Translations under genes and position numbers: made by a program
Notes under the pieces: generated by a model
What the model was told of the DNA's origin: nothing
The model's input: the letters and a program-made list of their open reading frames with translations, nothing else
The model's database searches: none
Part shown: positions 31,621 through 40,095 of the stretch, piece after piece
How the letters are laid out: each line of letters begins with the position of its first letter
Position numbering within the stretch: the first letter of the stretch is position 1
Origin: Pseudooctadecabacter sp.
GTDB taxonomy: Bacteria > Pseudomonadota > Alphaproteobacteria > Rhodobacterales > Rhodobacteraceae
NCBI RefSeq assembly: GCF_020627745.1
Contig: NZ_JAHDGE010000012.1
Coordinates: forward strand, 1-59,650
DNA length: 59,650 nt
Direction of reading: 5' to 3'

Positions 31621-32379
31621 ATGATCGCAAGTCTGCCCATGTATGACCGGCCTGAAGCACAGGCCGCCAATGATGCCCTGTGGGCCGCCGTACGCGACAG
31701 GCTGGGCTACGGACCTGACCAGTTGGACCGCACCACGCCCTTTACGGAGACCTGGGCAAATCCCGATCTGGTGCTGGGCCAGATTTGCAACCTGCCCTAC
31801 CGCGCCCGGTTTCGCGGTGATGTGATTCTGTTGGGATGCGGGGACCACCGGTTGGACGACACACCAGCCGGTTACTACCATTCGGTCTTTGTTGTGCGCA
31901 AAGACGATGCCGCCCGCGGGCTGGCACCGGCTGTCTTGGGCACATTCGCCTACAATGATGCGCTGTCCCAATCCGGTTGGGGCGCGCCGGTGACACGGAT
32001 CGCGGCCCAAGGGCTGCAGTTCAAATCGACGCTGGAAACCGGGTCCCATCTGGCCAGCCTGCGCGCCGTGGCCGAGGGGCGCGCCGATCTGGCAGCCATT
32101 GATGCCGTCACTTGGGCGCAGCAATTGACGTGGGAACCGCAGGCGCGGGACTTGGCCGTCATCGGGCGCACGGGGTTGTCCCCAGCCCAGACCTTCGTGA
32201 CCGCTAAAGGGCGGGACCCTGTCCCCATCCGCGCCGCCTTGGCCGACGCGATTGATACCTTGGACGCCGCACACAAAGACGCGCTGCGCCTTTACGGTTT
32301 CGTCACGCTGCCCGCCAGCGCCTATGACAGTCCTGTGCCGATCGCCCCCAAGACCCCATTGCATTTGGCTGCAATTTAG
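31621..32379 (+). CDS. PhnD/SsuA-like phosphonate-type binding protein without signal peptide
   Basis: The 252-residue protein resembles the two-lobed PhnD-like ligand-binding fold (IASLPMYDRPE start, TWANPDLVLGQICNLPY, YYHSVFVVRKDD, RADLAAIDAVTW). It lacks a signal peptide and begins directly with the first beta strand, so it may work in the cytoplasm or be misnamed as a transport component. No matching permease is nearby; the following ABC genes are of the polar amino acid class. The ATG at 31621 is preferred over longer frames that overlap the TerB gene. Confidence 0.8.
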   Translation: MIASLPMYDRPEAQAANDALWAAVRDRLGYGPDQLDRTTPFTETWANPDLVLGQICNLPYRARFRGDVILLGCGDHRLDDTPAGYYHSVFVVRKDDAARGLAPAVLGTFAYNDALSQSGWGAPVTRIAAQGLQFKSTLETGSHLASLRAVAEGRADLAAIDAVTWAQQLTWEPQARDLAVIGRTGLSPAQTFVTAKGRDPVPIRAALADAIDTLDAAHKDALRLYGFVTLPASAYDSPVPIAPKTPLHLAAI

Positions 32380-32414
32380 GTCCTAGTCTGCAGGTCTATC
32401 CACGCTGAGGCACA

Positions 32415-33185
32415 ATGACCGACCCCGTCATCGAAATCCGCAACCTTCACAAAGCCTATGGCGATCTTGAGGTCCTCAAAGGCGTCGATATCACCGCGCC
32501 CCAAGGCCATGTGATCAGCCTGATCGGGTCCTCCGGGTCGGGAAAATCGACGCTGCTGCGCTGCGCGAACCTGCTTGAAGACAGCCAGCAGGGCGACATC
32601 CTGTTTTGCGGCGAACCGGTCCGCTGGAAAGGCGCAGGCCCGTCCCGCCATCCCGGCGACCGCGCCCAGATGATCCGCATCCGCACCAACCTCAGCATGG
32701 TGTTTCAACAGTTCAATCTGTGGGCCCATATGACGATCCTGCAAAACGTGATGGAGGCCCCGGTGACGGTCCTCAAACGCGACCGGGCCGAGGTTGAGGC
32801 ATCGGCGCGGCGTTACCTCGACAAGGTCGGGATCGGGGACAAATGCGATGCTTATCCTGCCATGCTGTCGGGCGGCCAACAGCAACGCGCGGCGATTGCA
32901 CGGGCGCTGTGCATGGAACCCAAAGCGCTGTTGTTCGATGAACCCACATCCGCGCTGGACCCTGAGCTGGAACAGGAAGTCGTTCGCGTGATCAAGGACT
33001 TGGCCGCCGAAGGGCGCACCATGTTGGTGGTGACCCATGACATGAAAATGGCCCACGATATCTCGGACCATGTGGTGTTCCTGCACCAAGGTCTGATCGA
33101 AGAACAGGGCCCACCCGCCCAGTTGTTTGGTGCGCCCAAATCGGACCGTTTGCGCGGTTTTTTGTCGGTCACAGCCCCCTCATGA
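32415..33185 (+). CDS. Amino-acid-type ABC transporter ATP-binding protein
   Basis: The 256-residue ATPase powers the importer encoded by the next genes. It has Walker A GSSGSGKST, a HisP-type Q-loop (LSMVFQQFNLW), signature LSGGQQQRAAIARAL, Walker B ALLFDEPTSALDPE and switch His in VVTHD. It opens a run of co-directional, mostly overlapping genes that continues to 42508. Its stop overlaps the start of the first binding-protein gene. Confidence 0.95.
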   Translation: MTDPVIEIRNLHKAYGDLEVLKGVDITAPQGHVISLIGSSGSGKSTLLRCANLLEDSQQGDILFCGEPVRWKGAGPSRHPGDRAQMIRIRTNLSMVFQQFNLWAHMTILQNVMEAPVTVLKRDRAEVEASARRYLDKVGIGDKCDAYPAMLSGGQQQRAAIARALCMEPKALLFDEPTSALDPELEQEVVRVIKDLAAEGRTMLVVTHDMKMAHDISDHVVFLHQGLIEEQGPPAQLFGAPKSDRLRGFLSVTAPS

Positions 33186-33922
33186 TGCGCCTTGCGATCA
33201 TAGTGGCCCTTTTGGCCCCGCCTGTCGCAGCGCAGGATTTGACCATCGCCACCGGTGGGCACTACCCCCCCTATATCTTCAACCCCGGCACGGCGGAGGC
33301 CACGGGCCTCGACAAGGCGCTGGTGGATGAACTCTGCGACCGTGGCGGATACAACTGCACGTGGGTCGATCTGCCCATGGGCGACATCTTTCAGGCGCTG
33401 GCGCGGGGGGATGTGGATGTGGTGACGGGCGGCTTCGGATATTCGGCAGCACGCGACGATATTGTGGATTTCACCTGTCCCTACGTGACCTCCGGCGATG
33501 ACACGGGCGATCTGATGGCGCTCAGCGATGACATCGACCTCAATACCGCCCGCATCGGTGTGCTGGACCAATCCCTGTACCAAAGTGCTATGGCGCAGGC
33601 GGGCCGCAGCACCAAAGCCTACCCCACCGAAGAGGCTGCCCTCACGGCTCTGACCGGTGGAGAGATCGACGTGGTCTTCGGGTCGCACAATGCGCGCCTA
33701 CTGGCCGGTGACAGCGTCACGATCATCGGCACCTACCCCACATTCTCCGGCGGATCGGCCTTGGCCATCGCCGAGACGGCCCCAAACCTGCGCGCCGACC
33801 TCGACGCGCTTCTGGCGGAGGTTTCCGCCGACGGAACACTGTCCCGACTGCATGTGCAGTGGTTGGGATCAGATCAGGGCGATGTGATCGCCCGCTGCAA
33901 CGACATAAATGCACTCACATAA
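33182..33922 (+). CDS. Periplasmic binding protein, polar amino acid/amine type (first)
   Basis: The 246-residue precursor has a signal peptide ending VAAQ and a class F binding-protein fold: YPPYIFNPGTAEATGLDKAL, RGDVDVVTGGFGYSAARDD and VDFTCPY are typical ligand-pocket segments. Several Cys occur (CDRGGYNC, TCPY, C-terminal RCND), suggesting disulfides. It is only distantly similar to the second binding protein 18 bp downstream, so two ligands or two affinities may be served. Confidence 0.92.
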   Translation: MMRLAIIVALLAPPVAAQDLTIATGGHYPPYIFNPGTAEATGLDKALVDELCDRGGYNCTWVDLPMGDIFQALARGDVDVVTGGFGYSAARDDIVDFTCPYVTSGDDTGDLMALSDDIDLNTARIGVLDQSLYQSAMAQAGRSTKAYPTEEAALTALTGGEIDVVFGSHNARLLAGDSVTIIGTYPTFSGGSALAIAETAPNLRADLDALLAEVSADGTLSRLHVQWLGSDQGDVIARCNDINALT

Positions 33923-33939
33923 CCAACCAGGAGACCAAC

Positions 33940-34665
33940 ATGAAAAACCTGATCCTCACCTCCGCCGCACTGGCCCTGACTGCCGGTATGGCCATGGCCG
34001 ACGGCCACTCCGTTGTGCGCATGGGCACCGAAGGCGCCTACGCGCCATGGAACTTCCTCAACGATGCAGGCGAAGTCGACGGCTTTGAACGCGAACTGGG
34101 CGATGAGCTGTGTGCCCGCGCCGAACTGACCTGCGAATGGGTCACAAACGAATGGGACAGCATCATCCCCAACCTCGTGTCCGGCAACTACGACACCATC
34201 ATCGCGGGCATGTCCATCACGGCAGAGCGCGATGAAATCATTGATTTCACGCAAGAATACACGCCTGCTGATCCGTCCTCCTATCTGGCACTCGACGCCG
34301 ACCTCGACGTCGAAGGGGCCGTGATCGCAGCCCAGACCGGCACCATTCAGGCGTCCTTCATTGCCGACCAAGGCTGGACCGTTGTTGAATTCGCCACCCC
34401 CGAAGAAACCATCGCCGCTGTCCGCAACGGTGAGGCCGACGCGGTTCTGGCCGACAAATCCTTCCTTGTCGGTGCCATGGACGGCCAGGACGATCTGGTG
34501 ATGCTGGAGCGCGAAGAATCCATCGGCGGCGGCGTCGGCATGGGCGTCCGCGAAAGCGACACAGAACTGAAAGCAGCCTTTGACGCGGCCATCACATCCA
34601 TGAAGGAAGACGGCTCTCTCAACACGCTGATCGAAAAGTGGGAAGTGGCCTCCACCTTCGAATAA
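33940..34665 (+). CDS. Periplasmic binding protein, polar amino acid/amine type (second)
   Basis: The 241-residue precursor has a signal peptide (hydrophobic LTSAALALTAGMAMA) and typical segments GAYAPWNFLNDAGEVDGFE, IIAGMSITAERDEIIDFT and a C-terminal SLNTLIEKWE. The ATG at 33940 follows AGGAG (33929-33933). Strong SD use and a 3' hairpin fit the high expression expected of a binding protein. Ligand not determined. Confidence 0.93.
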   Translation: MKNLILTSAALALTAGMAMADGHSVVRMGTEGAYAPWNFLNDAGEVDGFERELGDELCARAELTCEWVTNEWDSIIPNLVSGNYDTIIAGMSITAERDEIIDFTQEYTPADPSSYLALDADLDVEGAVIAAQTGTIQASFIADQGWTVVEFATPEETIAAVRNGEADAVLADKSFLVGAMDGQDDLVMLEREESIGGGVGMGVRESDTELKAAFDAAITSMKEDGSLNTLIEKWEVASTFE

Positions 34666-34675
34666 ACCTTGATCG

Positions 34676-34711
34676 CCGCGCGCGCCGCTCCTTTTTGATA
34701 GGCGCGCGCGG
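34676..34711 (+). terminator. Long GC stem-loop after the binding-protein gene
   Basis: Arms CCGCGCGCGCC and GGCGCGCGCGG (11 bp, perfect) flank a 14-base loop. Placed between the binding protein and permease genes, it probably limits read-through and stabilises the upstream mRNA, as is common in such operons. The T-rich part lies in the loop, so a simple terminator is less likely. Confidence 0.7.
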
Positions 34712-34713
34712 TC

Positions 34714-34739
34714 CTCTTTCATCTGGCCAAAAAAACTCA
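34714..34739 (+). repeat. Dispersed intergenic motif, copy E
   Basis: CTTTCATCTGGCCAAAAAAA followed by CTCA is near-identical to copy G (42533-42558). Confidence 0.8.
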
Positions 34740-34814
34740 CTTCCAACCTGACGACTGGGCACCGCCATTTTCAGCTATTGCACCGATCCGGCCACCCTTG
34801 AGGGGCTTTCATGG

Positions 34815-35651
34815 TTGTCTTGCTACCTGACCACGGGCAAGCACATGGGGTTCTATTGGTCGTTTGTGACCGTGCTGACCCTGCTGGCGATCACAGCACC
34901 CCTGTCGCTGACCTTCGGCTTTGGCGGCGCTATGGCCGCACGCTCGAGGATCGCGCCGCTGTCATGGGTCGGCAAAGGCTACATCGCAATCGTGCGCGGC
35001 GTCCCGGACATCGCCTTCTTTTTGTTTTTCGTCATCGCGCTGGATCAGGGACTTGAATACCTGCGCCACCACGCGATGTGCCCCGATTGGCCCGACGCCA
35101 TCCGTCAGGGCAATGATTTCATCGTCTGCCAGGACGCCAAATTGCCCCAAGGCAACGCACCGCAATGGGTGCACGAAATCTATGGCTTTTCGCTGGCGGT
35201 CTTCACCTTCGCCATCGTCTTTGGCGCCTTTGCCGCCAACGTCCTTTATGGCGCCATGCGCGCGGTGCCCAAGGCCCAACTGGAAACCGCCGAAGCCTAC
35301 GGCATGTCGCGCCGCCAGACGTTCTGGCGCATCGTGGTGCCGCAAATGTGGGTCTACGCCCTGCCCGGTTTGGGCAACCTGTGGATGGTGCTGATCAAGG
35401 CCACACCCCTGCTGTTTTTACTCGGCGTCGAAGATGTCGTCTATTGGGCGCGTGAATTGGGGGCCACCAAAACACCTCGTTTCACCGACTACCCCCACGG
35501 CGACTGGCGGATGTATTATTTCCTGGCGCTGCTGGTTTTCTATCTGGCCTTCACCCGTGTCTCTGAAATCGTGCTGGACCGGCTCATGCGGCGTCTGACC
35601 AAGGGGCAGGCCACATCGGGCGGCGAAGCCCAAAGGCGGGCCGCAACATGA
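34815..35651 (+). CDS. ABC transporter permease (first), start uncertain
   Basis: A permease of the HisQ/HisM class with five or so membrane helices and the EAA loop near residue 160 (AVPKAQLETAEAYGMSRRQT). The start is odd: the in-frame choice is TTG at 34815 with GAGGGG 9 bases upstream, giving 278 residues. The same frame stays open up to a stop at 34749 and reads plausible family sequence there (IFSYCTDPATLEGLSWLSCY), yet offers no ATG, GTG or TTG. An ATG at 34811 is out of frame. It partners the next permease. Confidence 0.85.
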   Translation: MSCYLTTGKHMGFYWSFVTVLTLLAITAPLSLTFGFGGAMAARSRIAPLSWVGKGYIAIVRGVPDIAFFLFFVIALDQGLEYLRHHAMCPDWPDAIRQGNDFIVCQDAKLPQGNAPQWVHEIYGFSLAVFTFAIVFGAFAANVLYGAMRAVPKAQLETAEAYGMSRRQTFWRIVVPQMWVYALPGLGNLWMVLIKATPLLFLLGVEDVVYWARELGATKTPRFTDYPHGDWRMYYFLALLVFYLAFTRVSEIVLDRLMRRLTKGQATSGGEAQRRAAT

Positions 35652-35664
35652 CCGACACGCGCCC

Positions 35665-35684
35665 CCAAAATTCGCGAATTTTGG
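35665..35684. repeat. Perfect AT-rich palindrome between permease genes
   Basis: CCAAAATTCG is followed directly by its reverse complement CGAATTTTGG. A near copy occurs at 52860-52880. It may act as an operator, a weak terminator or a mobile remnant. Confidence 0.8.
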
Positions 35685-35713
35685 TCCCCTCTCACAGACA
35701 AGGGACCTGAGAC

Positions 35714-36526
35714 ATGGAAGACTGCCTCCAGACCATTTCGCAATACGCCTTCCGCTCCATCGGGTTCGGGGAACGTCTTCTGCCGCGCAGTGACTATACG
35801 CTCTGCCAGCAATTCACGCTGATTGGCTCGGGCATGATCTGGAACATCTATTTCGGCACCGTGGCCCTGCTGGCAGGCTTCTTTCTGGCCACCGCCGTGG
35901 CCTTGGGCAAAGCCTCCAACACCCGCATCATCCGCAAACTCAGCGAATGGTTCATCTTCCTGTTCCGTGGCTCGCCACTGTTTATCCAGTTCTTCTTTGC
36001 CTACTTTTTCTTCCTGTCGCTCAAAGGCCAATACGCCTTTTTCGACCCGTTCACCGCCGCGTGGTTGGGCGCGCTGATTGTTCTTTTCCTCAACACCTCC
36101 GCCTACACGGGTGAGATTTTCTACGGCGCGCTGCAATCCATCCCCAAAGGCGACACCGAGGCCGCCGATGCCTATGGCCTGTCCGGCTGGTCCCGCTTTC
36201 GCCGCGTGATCTGGCCTACGATGCTGCGTCTGGCATGGCCGGCCTATACCAACGAAGCGATCTTTCTATTCCACTCCACCACGCTGGTCTTTTTCACCGG
36301 CTTTCCGGCATGGCAACAACGGGGCGATGCGCTGTATTACGCGAATTTCTTTGCGGACAAGACGTTCAACCCCTTCGTCCCCTACCCCATTCTGGCCTTC
36401 TATTTCATTGTGTTGACGTTGGTGATCATCGCCCTGATGGGCCGCATCGGCCGCCGCCTCAACAGCCACCTCCCGCAGGATGCAAAACGCCCCCGTGCGC
36501 GCTTTCTGCCGCAAATCATCCGGTAA
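35714..36526 (+). CDS. ABC transporter permease (second)
   Basis: The 270-residue inner-membrane protein begins with a conserved periplasmic-type segment (ISQYAFRSIGFGERLLPRS), then five membrane helices with the EAA loop at about residue 135-160 (SIPKGDTEAADAYGLSGWSR). It should dimerise with the first permease and couple to the upstream ATPase. The first glutamine-synthetase-like gene starts 5 bp after its stop. Confidence 0.94.
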   Translation: MEDCLQTISQYAFRSIGFGERLLPRSDYTLCQQFTLIGSGMIWNIYFGTVALLAGFFLATAVALGKASNTRIIRKLSEWFIFLFRGSPLFIQFFFAYFFFLSLKGQYAFFDPFTAAWLGALIVLFLNTSAYTGEIFYGALQSIPKGDTEAADAYGLSGWSRFRRVIWPTMLRLAWPAYTNEAIFLFHSTTLVFFTGFPAWQQRGDALYYANFFADKTFNPFVPYPILAFYFIVLTLVIIALMGRIGRRLNSHLPQDAKRPRARFLPQIIR

Positions 36527-36531
36527 ATCCC

Positions 36532-37860
36532 ATGTCCTGGCTGCACGACAATCCCCATATCAAAACCATCCGCGTCGCGGCCTCCGACCTCAATGGCGTG
36601 GCCCGTGGCAAACGGATCCCGTCGCGCTTTGCGCAAAAGATCGAAGACGACGGCACGCGTTTTCCGCTGTCTGTGCTGAACCTCGACATCTGGGGCGAAG
36701 ACATCGACAACTCCCCGCTGGTGTTCGAAGCAGGCGATCCAGACGGCGTGGCCATGCCCACCGACCGTGGCTTCATGCCGATGCCATGGCTCGACAGCCC
36801 CTCCGCCCTGCTGCCCATGTGGATGTTCCGCGAAGACGGCCGCCCCTTTGACGGCGATCCCCGCCATGCGCTCAGCGCGGTCCTCAAACGTTACGCCGCG
36901 CGCGGGCTGACCCCCATCGTCGGGACCGAACTGGAATTCTATCTGGTCGATGACAGCGGCAAGGACCTGCAGGTCGTCCCCTCCCCACGGTCCGGCAAAC
37001 GCAGGCCCGGTGCCGAAATCCTAAGCCTGCGGGCGCTGGATGCCTTCGATCAGTTCTTCACCAAACTTTACGACGGGGCCGAGGCGATGGATATCCCCGC
37101 CGAAACCGCCATCTCCGAGGCCGGTCTGGGCCAGTTCGAAATCAACCTGTCGCACGGCCCCGCGATGAAAGCCGCCGATGACGCATGGCTGTTCAAACTG
37201 CTGGTGCGGGGGCTCGCCCGCCAACACGGGTTCGCGGCGTCCTTCATGGCCAAACCCTATGCGGAATATTCCGGCAACGGGATGCATGTGCACTTTTCCG
37301 TGCTGGACGAACACGGCACCAACATCTTCGACAATGGCGGCCCGGAGGGGACCCCCGCCCTGCACCACGCCATCGCGGGCTGCATGACAGCACTGCCCGC
37401 CTCCGCGCTGATCCTGGCACCGCACGGCAACAGCTATGACCGGCTGGTGCCCAATGCCCACGCGCCCACGTCTATTTGTTGGGCCTATGAAAACCGCACC
37501 GCCGCCATTCGCGTACCGGGCGGCCACCACAAAGGTCGGCGCATCGAACACCGCGTGGCAGGGGGCGATGTGAACCCCTATCTGATGCTGGCCGCCGTCC
37601 TTGGCGCAGCCCTCACTGGCATCGAAGACGGCACCACGCCACCGGCCCCGATCACCGGAAACGCCTACGATCAGGGCCTGCCGCAACTGCCCGGCGACTG
37701 GACCGCCGCCATTGACCGGTTTGAGGCGGACCCCACCATCGCGCGCATTTTCCCCGCAGAACTGATCCGCAACCTCACCGCGACCAAACGGCAAGAGGCG
37801 AGTGAATACGCCACCCTGTCGGATGAGGAAAAGATCGACCTCTACCTCGATACGGTGTGA
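36532..37860 (+). CDS. Glutamine synthetase-like gamma-glutamyl ligase (first)
   Basis: The 442-residue ligase shows all the catalytic blocks of the GlnA fold: GTELEFYLVDD, GLGQFEINLSHGP, GNGMHVHFSV, APHGNSYDRLVPNAHAP, ENRTAAIRVPGG and RIEHRVAGGDVNPYL. It is shorter than housekeeping GlnA and lacks the adenylylation-loop Tyr context, which places it with PuuA/gamma-glutamylamine ligases. I infer that it glutamylates an amine imported by the adjacent ABC system. The ATG at 36532 matches the family N-terminus; the frame extends upstream into the permease gene. Confidence 0.9.
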   Translation: MSWLHDNPHIKTIRVAASDLNGVARGKRIPSRFAQKIEDDGTRFPLSVLNLDIWGEDIDNSPLVFEAGDPDGVAMPTDRGFMPMPWLDSPSALLPMWMFREDGRPFDGDPRHALSAVLKRYAARGLTPIVGTELEFYLVDDSGKDLQVVPSPRSGKRRPGAEILSLRALDAFDQFFTKLYDGAEAMDIPAETAISEAGLGQFEINLSHGPAMKAADDAWLFKLLVRGLARQHGFAASFMAKPYAEYSGNGMHVHFSVLDEHGTNIFDNGGPEGTPALHHAIAGCMTALPASALILAPHGNSYDRLVPNAHAPTSICWAYENRTAAIRVPGGHHKGRRIEHRVAGGDVNPYLMLAAVLGAALTGIEDGTTPPAPITGNAYDQGLPQLPGDWTAAIDRFEADPTIARIFPAELIRNLTATKRQEASEYATLSDEEKIDLYLDTV

Positions 37861-37952
37861 CCGCCGCGCGGCAAAGATGATCCGCTGCATCCCGCATTAA
37901 CCTTAACGCCACCCCACCGGCACGCGCGCGCATTGGGCGAAAACGCGACCTC

Positions 37953-37985
37953 CCCCTTCATCTGGCCCGAAAAACTCCCCCCGGA
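37953..37985 (+). repeat. Dispersed intergenic motif, copy F
   Basis: CCCTTCATCTGGCCCGAAAA followed by ACTCCCCCCGG bridges the two subtypes: its left part is like copies E and G, its right part like copies A and D. A GC-rich inverted region follows. It lies in the 208-bp gap before the amidotransferase gene, where no gene is visible. Confidence 0.78.
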
Positions 37986-38068
37986 GGGCCGGCCCGCCGC
38001 GCATCCCCCCGCTTGCGGGCGGCCCTGACACCGTCTAACCTGACCCAAACCCACAAGACTGGTGCTTC

Positions 38069-38746
38069 ATGAAAATCGGCATTCTGCAAACCGGCCACGC
38101 CCCTGACGAGGTCCGGGACGATCTTGGCGACGTCAACGACTTCTTCATCCGTCTGCTGGACGGGCAGGACTTCACCTTCGACACCTACGCGGTCGTTGAC
38201 GGGGATTTCCCCGATGGGCCGACCGATTGCGACGGCTGGCTGATCACCGGATCAAAACACGGCGCCTACGAAGACCACCCGTGGATACCGCCGCTCGAAA
38301 CCCTGATCCGCGACGTTTATGCAGCCGGTGTTCCGCTTGTGGGCATCTGTTTTGGCCACCAGATCATCGCACAGGCCTTGGGCGGCAGGGTCGAAAAGTT
38401 CGGCGGCGGCTGGGCCGTGGGGCGGCAAACCTATGACTGGCAGGGCGAAGAGGTCGCGCTGAACGCATGGCATCAGGATCAGGTGACAGCGCTGCCCAAG
38501 AACGCCACACCCCTCGCCTCGAACGCCCATTGTGAAAACGCGGCGCTGGTCTATGACACCCGCATCTTTACGCTTCAGGCGCATCCTGAATTCGGGGATC
38601 GGATGATCGACGGCCTTATTCAGGCCCGCGCCGGATCGGTCCCGCCGGATCTGATTGCGCAGGCCAAGACCAATCTGGGCAAACCCAACCACAACACACG
38701 GCTGGCCGCCCAGATCGGCACATTTTTCAAGGACCGTCACTTATGA
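38069..38746 (+). CDS. Class I glutamine amidotransferase-like hydrolase
   Basis: The 225-residue protein has the nucleophile elbow with Cys94 in GICFGHQ and the His172/Glu174 pair in QAHPEF, so the triad is complete. As a free-standing domain beside gamma-glutamyl ligases it probably hydrolyses a gamma-glutamyl intermediate, the job done by PuuD in the E. coli putrescine pathway, though it looks closer to the GMP-synthase-type amidotransferases than to PuuD. Its stop overlaps the start of the second ligase gene. Confidence 0.88.
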   Translation: MKIGILQTGHAPDEVRDDLGDVNDFFIRLLDGQDFTFDTYAVVDGDFPDGPTDCDGWLITGSKHGAYEDHPWIPPLETLIRDVYAAGVPLVGICFGHQIIAQALGGRVEKFGGGWAVGRQTYDWQGEEVALNAWHQDQVTALPKNATPLASNAHCENAALVYDTRIFTLQAHPEFGDRMIDGLIQARAGSVPPDLIAQAKTNLGKPNHNTRLAAQIGTFFKDRHL

Positions 38747-40095
38747 CTTGGCTGGACAAAATCCCCCCAGCGGCCCGCGACTATCTGGAAAAGAACCGTC
38801 TGGATGAGGTCGAGTGTATGATTTCGGACCTGCCCGGCATCGCCCGTGGCAAGGCCGTTCCTGCCGCCAAATGGGAAAAGCAAACCCAGTTCCACCTGCC
38901 CGAATCCATCTTCTTCCAGACCCTCACAGGAGGCTGGGGGGAGGCCGCGGGCGAGGCAGGCTTTACCGAACCCGACATGATCCTGAAGCCCGATTATGCC
39001 ACCGCAACCGCCGCCCCCTGGACCGAGGATGGCACGTTGCAGGTGATCCATGACGCTTACGGGACCAATGATGAACCGGTGCAATTCAGTCCCCGCAATG
39101 TCCTCAAACGGGTGGTGGAGCTGTATAAGAAAGAAGGCTGGACGCCCGTTGTCGCCCCCGAGATGGAATTTTTCCTCGTGGCGCCCAACACCGATCCCGC
39201 CAAGCCGATTGAACCCATGATCGGACGGTCGGGGCGTCCCGCCGCCGCACGTCAGGCCTATTCCATGACGGCGGTGGATGACTATGGCCCCGTCATTGAC
39301 GACATCTATGAATACGCCGAAATCCAGGGGTTTGAGATCGACGGCATTACGCAGGAAGGCGGCGCGGGCCAGCTGGAAATCAACCTCAACCACGGCGATC
39401 CTGTGGAACTGGCCGATCAGGTCTTTTTCTTCAAACGTCTGCTGAAAGAGGCCGCTCTCAAGCACAACTGCTTTGCCACCTTCATGGCCAAACCCATCGA
39501 GGATGAACCGGGCAGCGCCATGCACATCCACCATTCCATCTTGGACAGCGACGGCAACAACATCTTCGCAGGCAGCGATGGGGAGGAAACGGACGCCTTT
39601 TTCCACTTCATCGGCGGGCTGCAAACCCACCTGCCCTCGGTCGTGGCCGTTATGGCGCCCTACGTGAACAGCTACCGGCGTTATGTCAAAGACCACGCCG
39701 CACCGATCAATCTGGCCTGGGCGCGCGACAACCGCACAACGGGCATCCGCGTGCCCCTGTCCAGCGCCAATGCGCGCCGCGTTGAAAACCGTCTGGCAGG
39801 CATGGATTGCAACCCGTATCTGTGCATTGCGGCCTCGCTTGCCTGCGGATACCTTGGCATCAAACAGGCCATCACCCCCGAAGAACGGTTCGAGGGCGAC
39901 GCCTATGAAGGCGACGGAGCCTTACCGCAGGGACTGTGGGCCGCGCTTGACCTGTTTGACGCAAATACCGACATGCACGAGGTTCTCGGCCCTGATTTTG
40001 CCCGTGTCTATTCCATCGTGAAAAAGGCGGAATACGAAGAATTCTTGCAGGTCATCAGCCCGTGGGAGCGTGAACACCTCCTTCTCAACGTATGA
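38743..40095 (+). CDS. Glutamine synthetase-like gamma-glutamyl ligase (second)
   Basis: The 450-residue ligase has the same catalytic blocks as the first (APEMEFFLVA, GAGQLEINLNHGD, GSAMHIHHSIL, PYVNSYRRYVKDHAAP, DNRTTGIRVP, RVENRLAGMDCNPYL) but differs in sequence throughout, so it is an old paralogue instead of a recent copy. Two ligases in one operon suggest two amine substrates or two successive glutamylations. It overlaps the preceding and following genes by 4 bp each. Confidence 0.9.
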   Translation: MTWLDKIPPAARDYLEKNRLDEVECMISDLPGIARGKAVPAAKWEKQTQFHLPESIFFQTLTGGWGEAAGEAGFTEPDMILKPDYATATAAPWTEDGTLQVIHDAYGTNDEPVQFSPRNVLKRVVELYKKEGWTPVVAPEMEFFLVAPNTDPAKPIEPMIGRSGRPAAARQAYSMTAVDDYGPVIDDIYEYAEIQGFEIDGITQEGGAGQLEINLNHGDPVELADQVFFFKRLLKEAALKHNCFATFMAKPIEDEPGSAMHIHHSILDSDGNNIFAGSDGEETDAFFHFIGGLQTHLPSVVAVMAPYVNSYRRYVKDHAAPINLAWARDNRTTGIRVPLSSANARRVENRLAGMDCNPYLCIAASLACGYLGIKQAITPEERFEGDAYEGDGALPQGLWAALDLFDANTDMHEVLGPDFARVYSIVKKAEYEEFLQVISPWEREHLLLNV

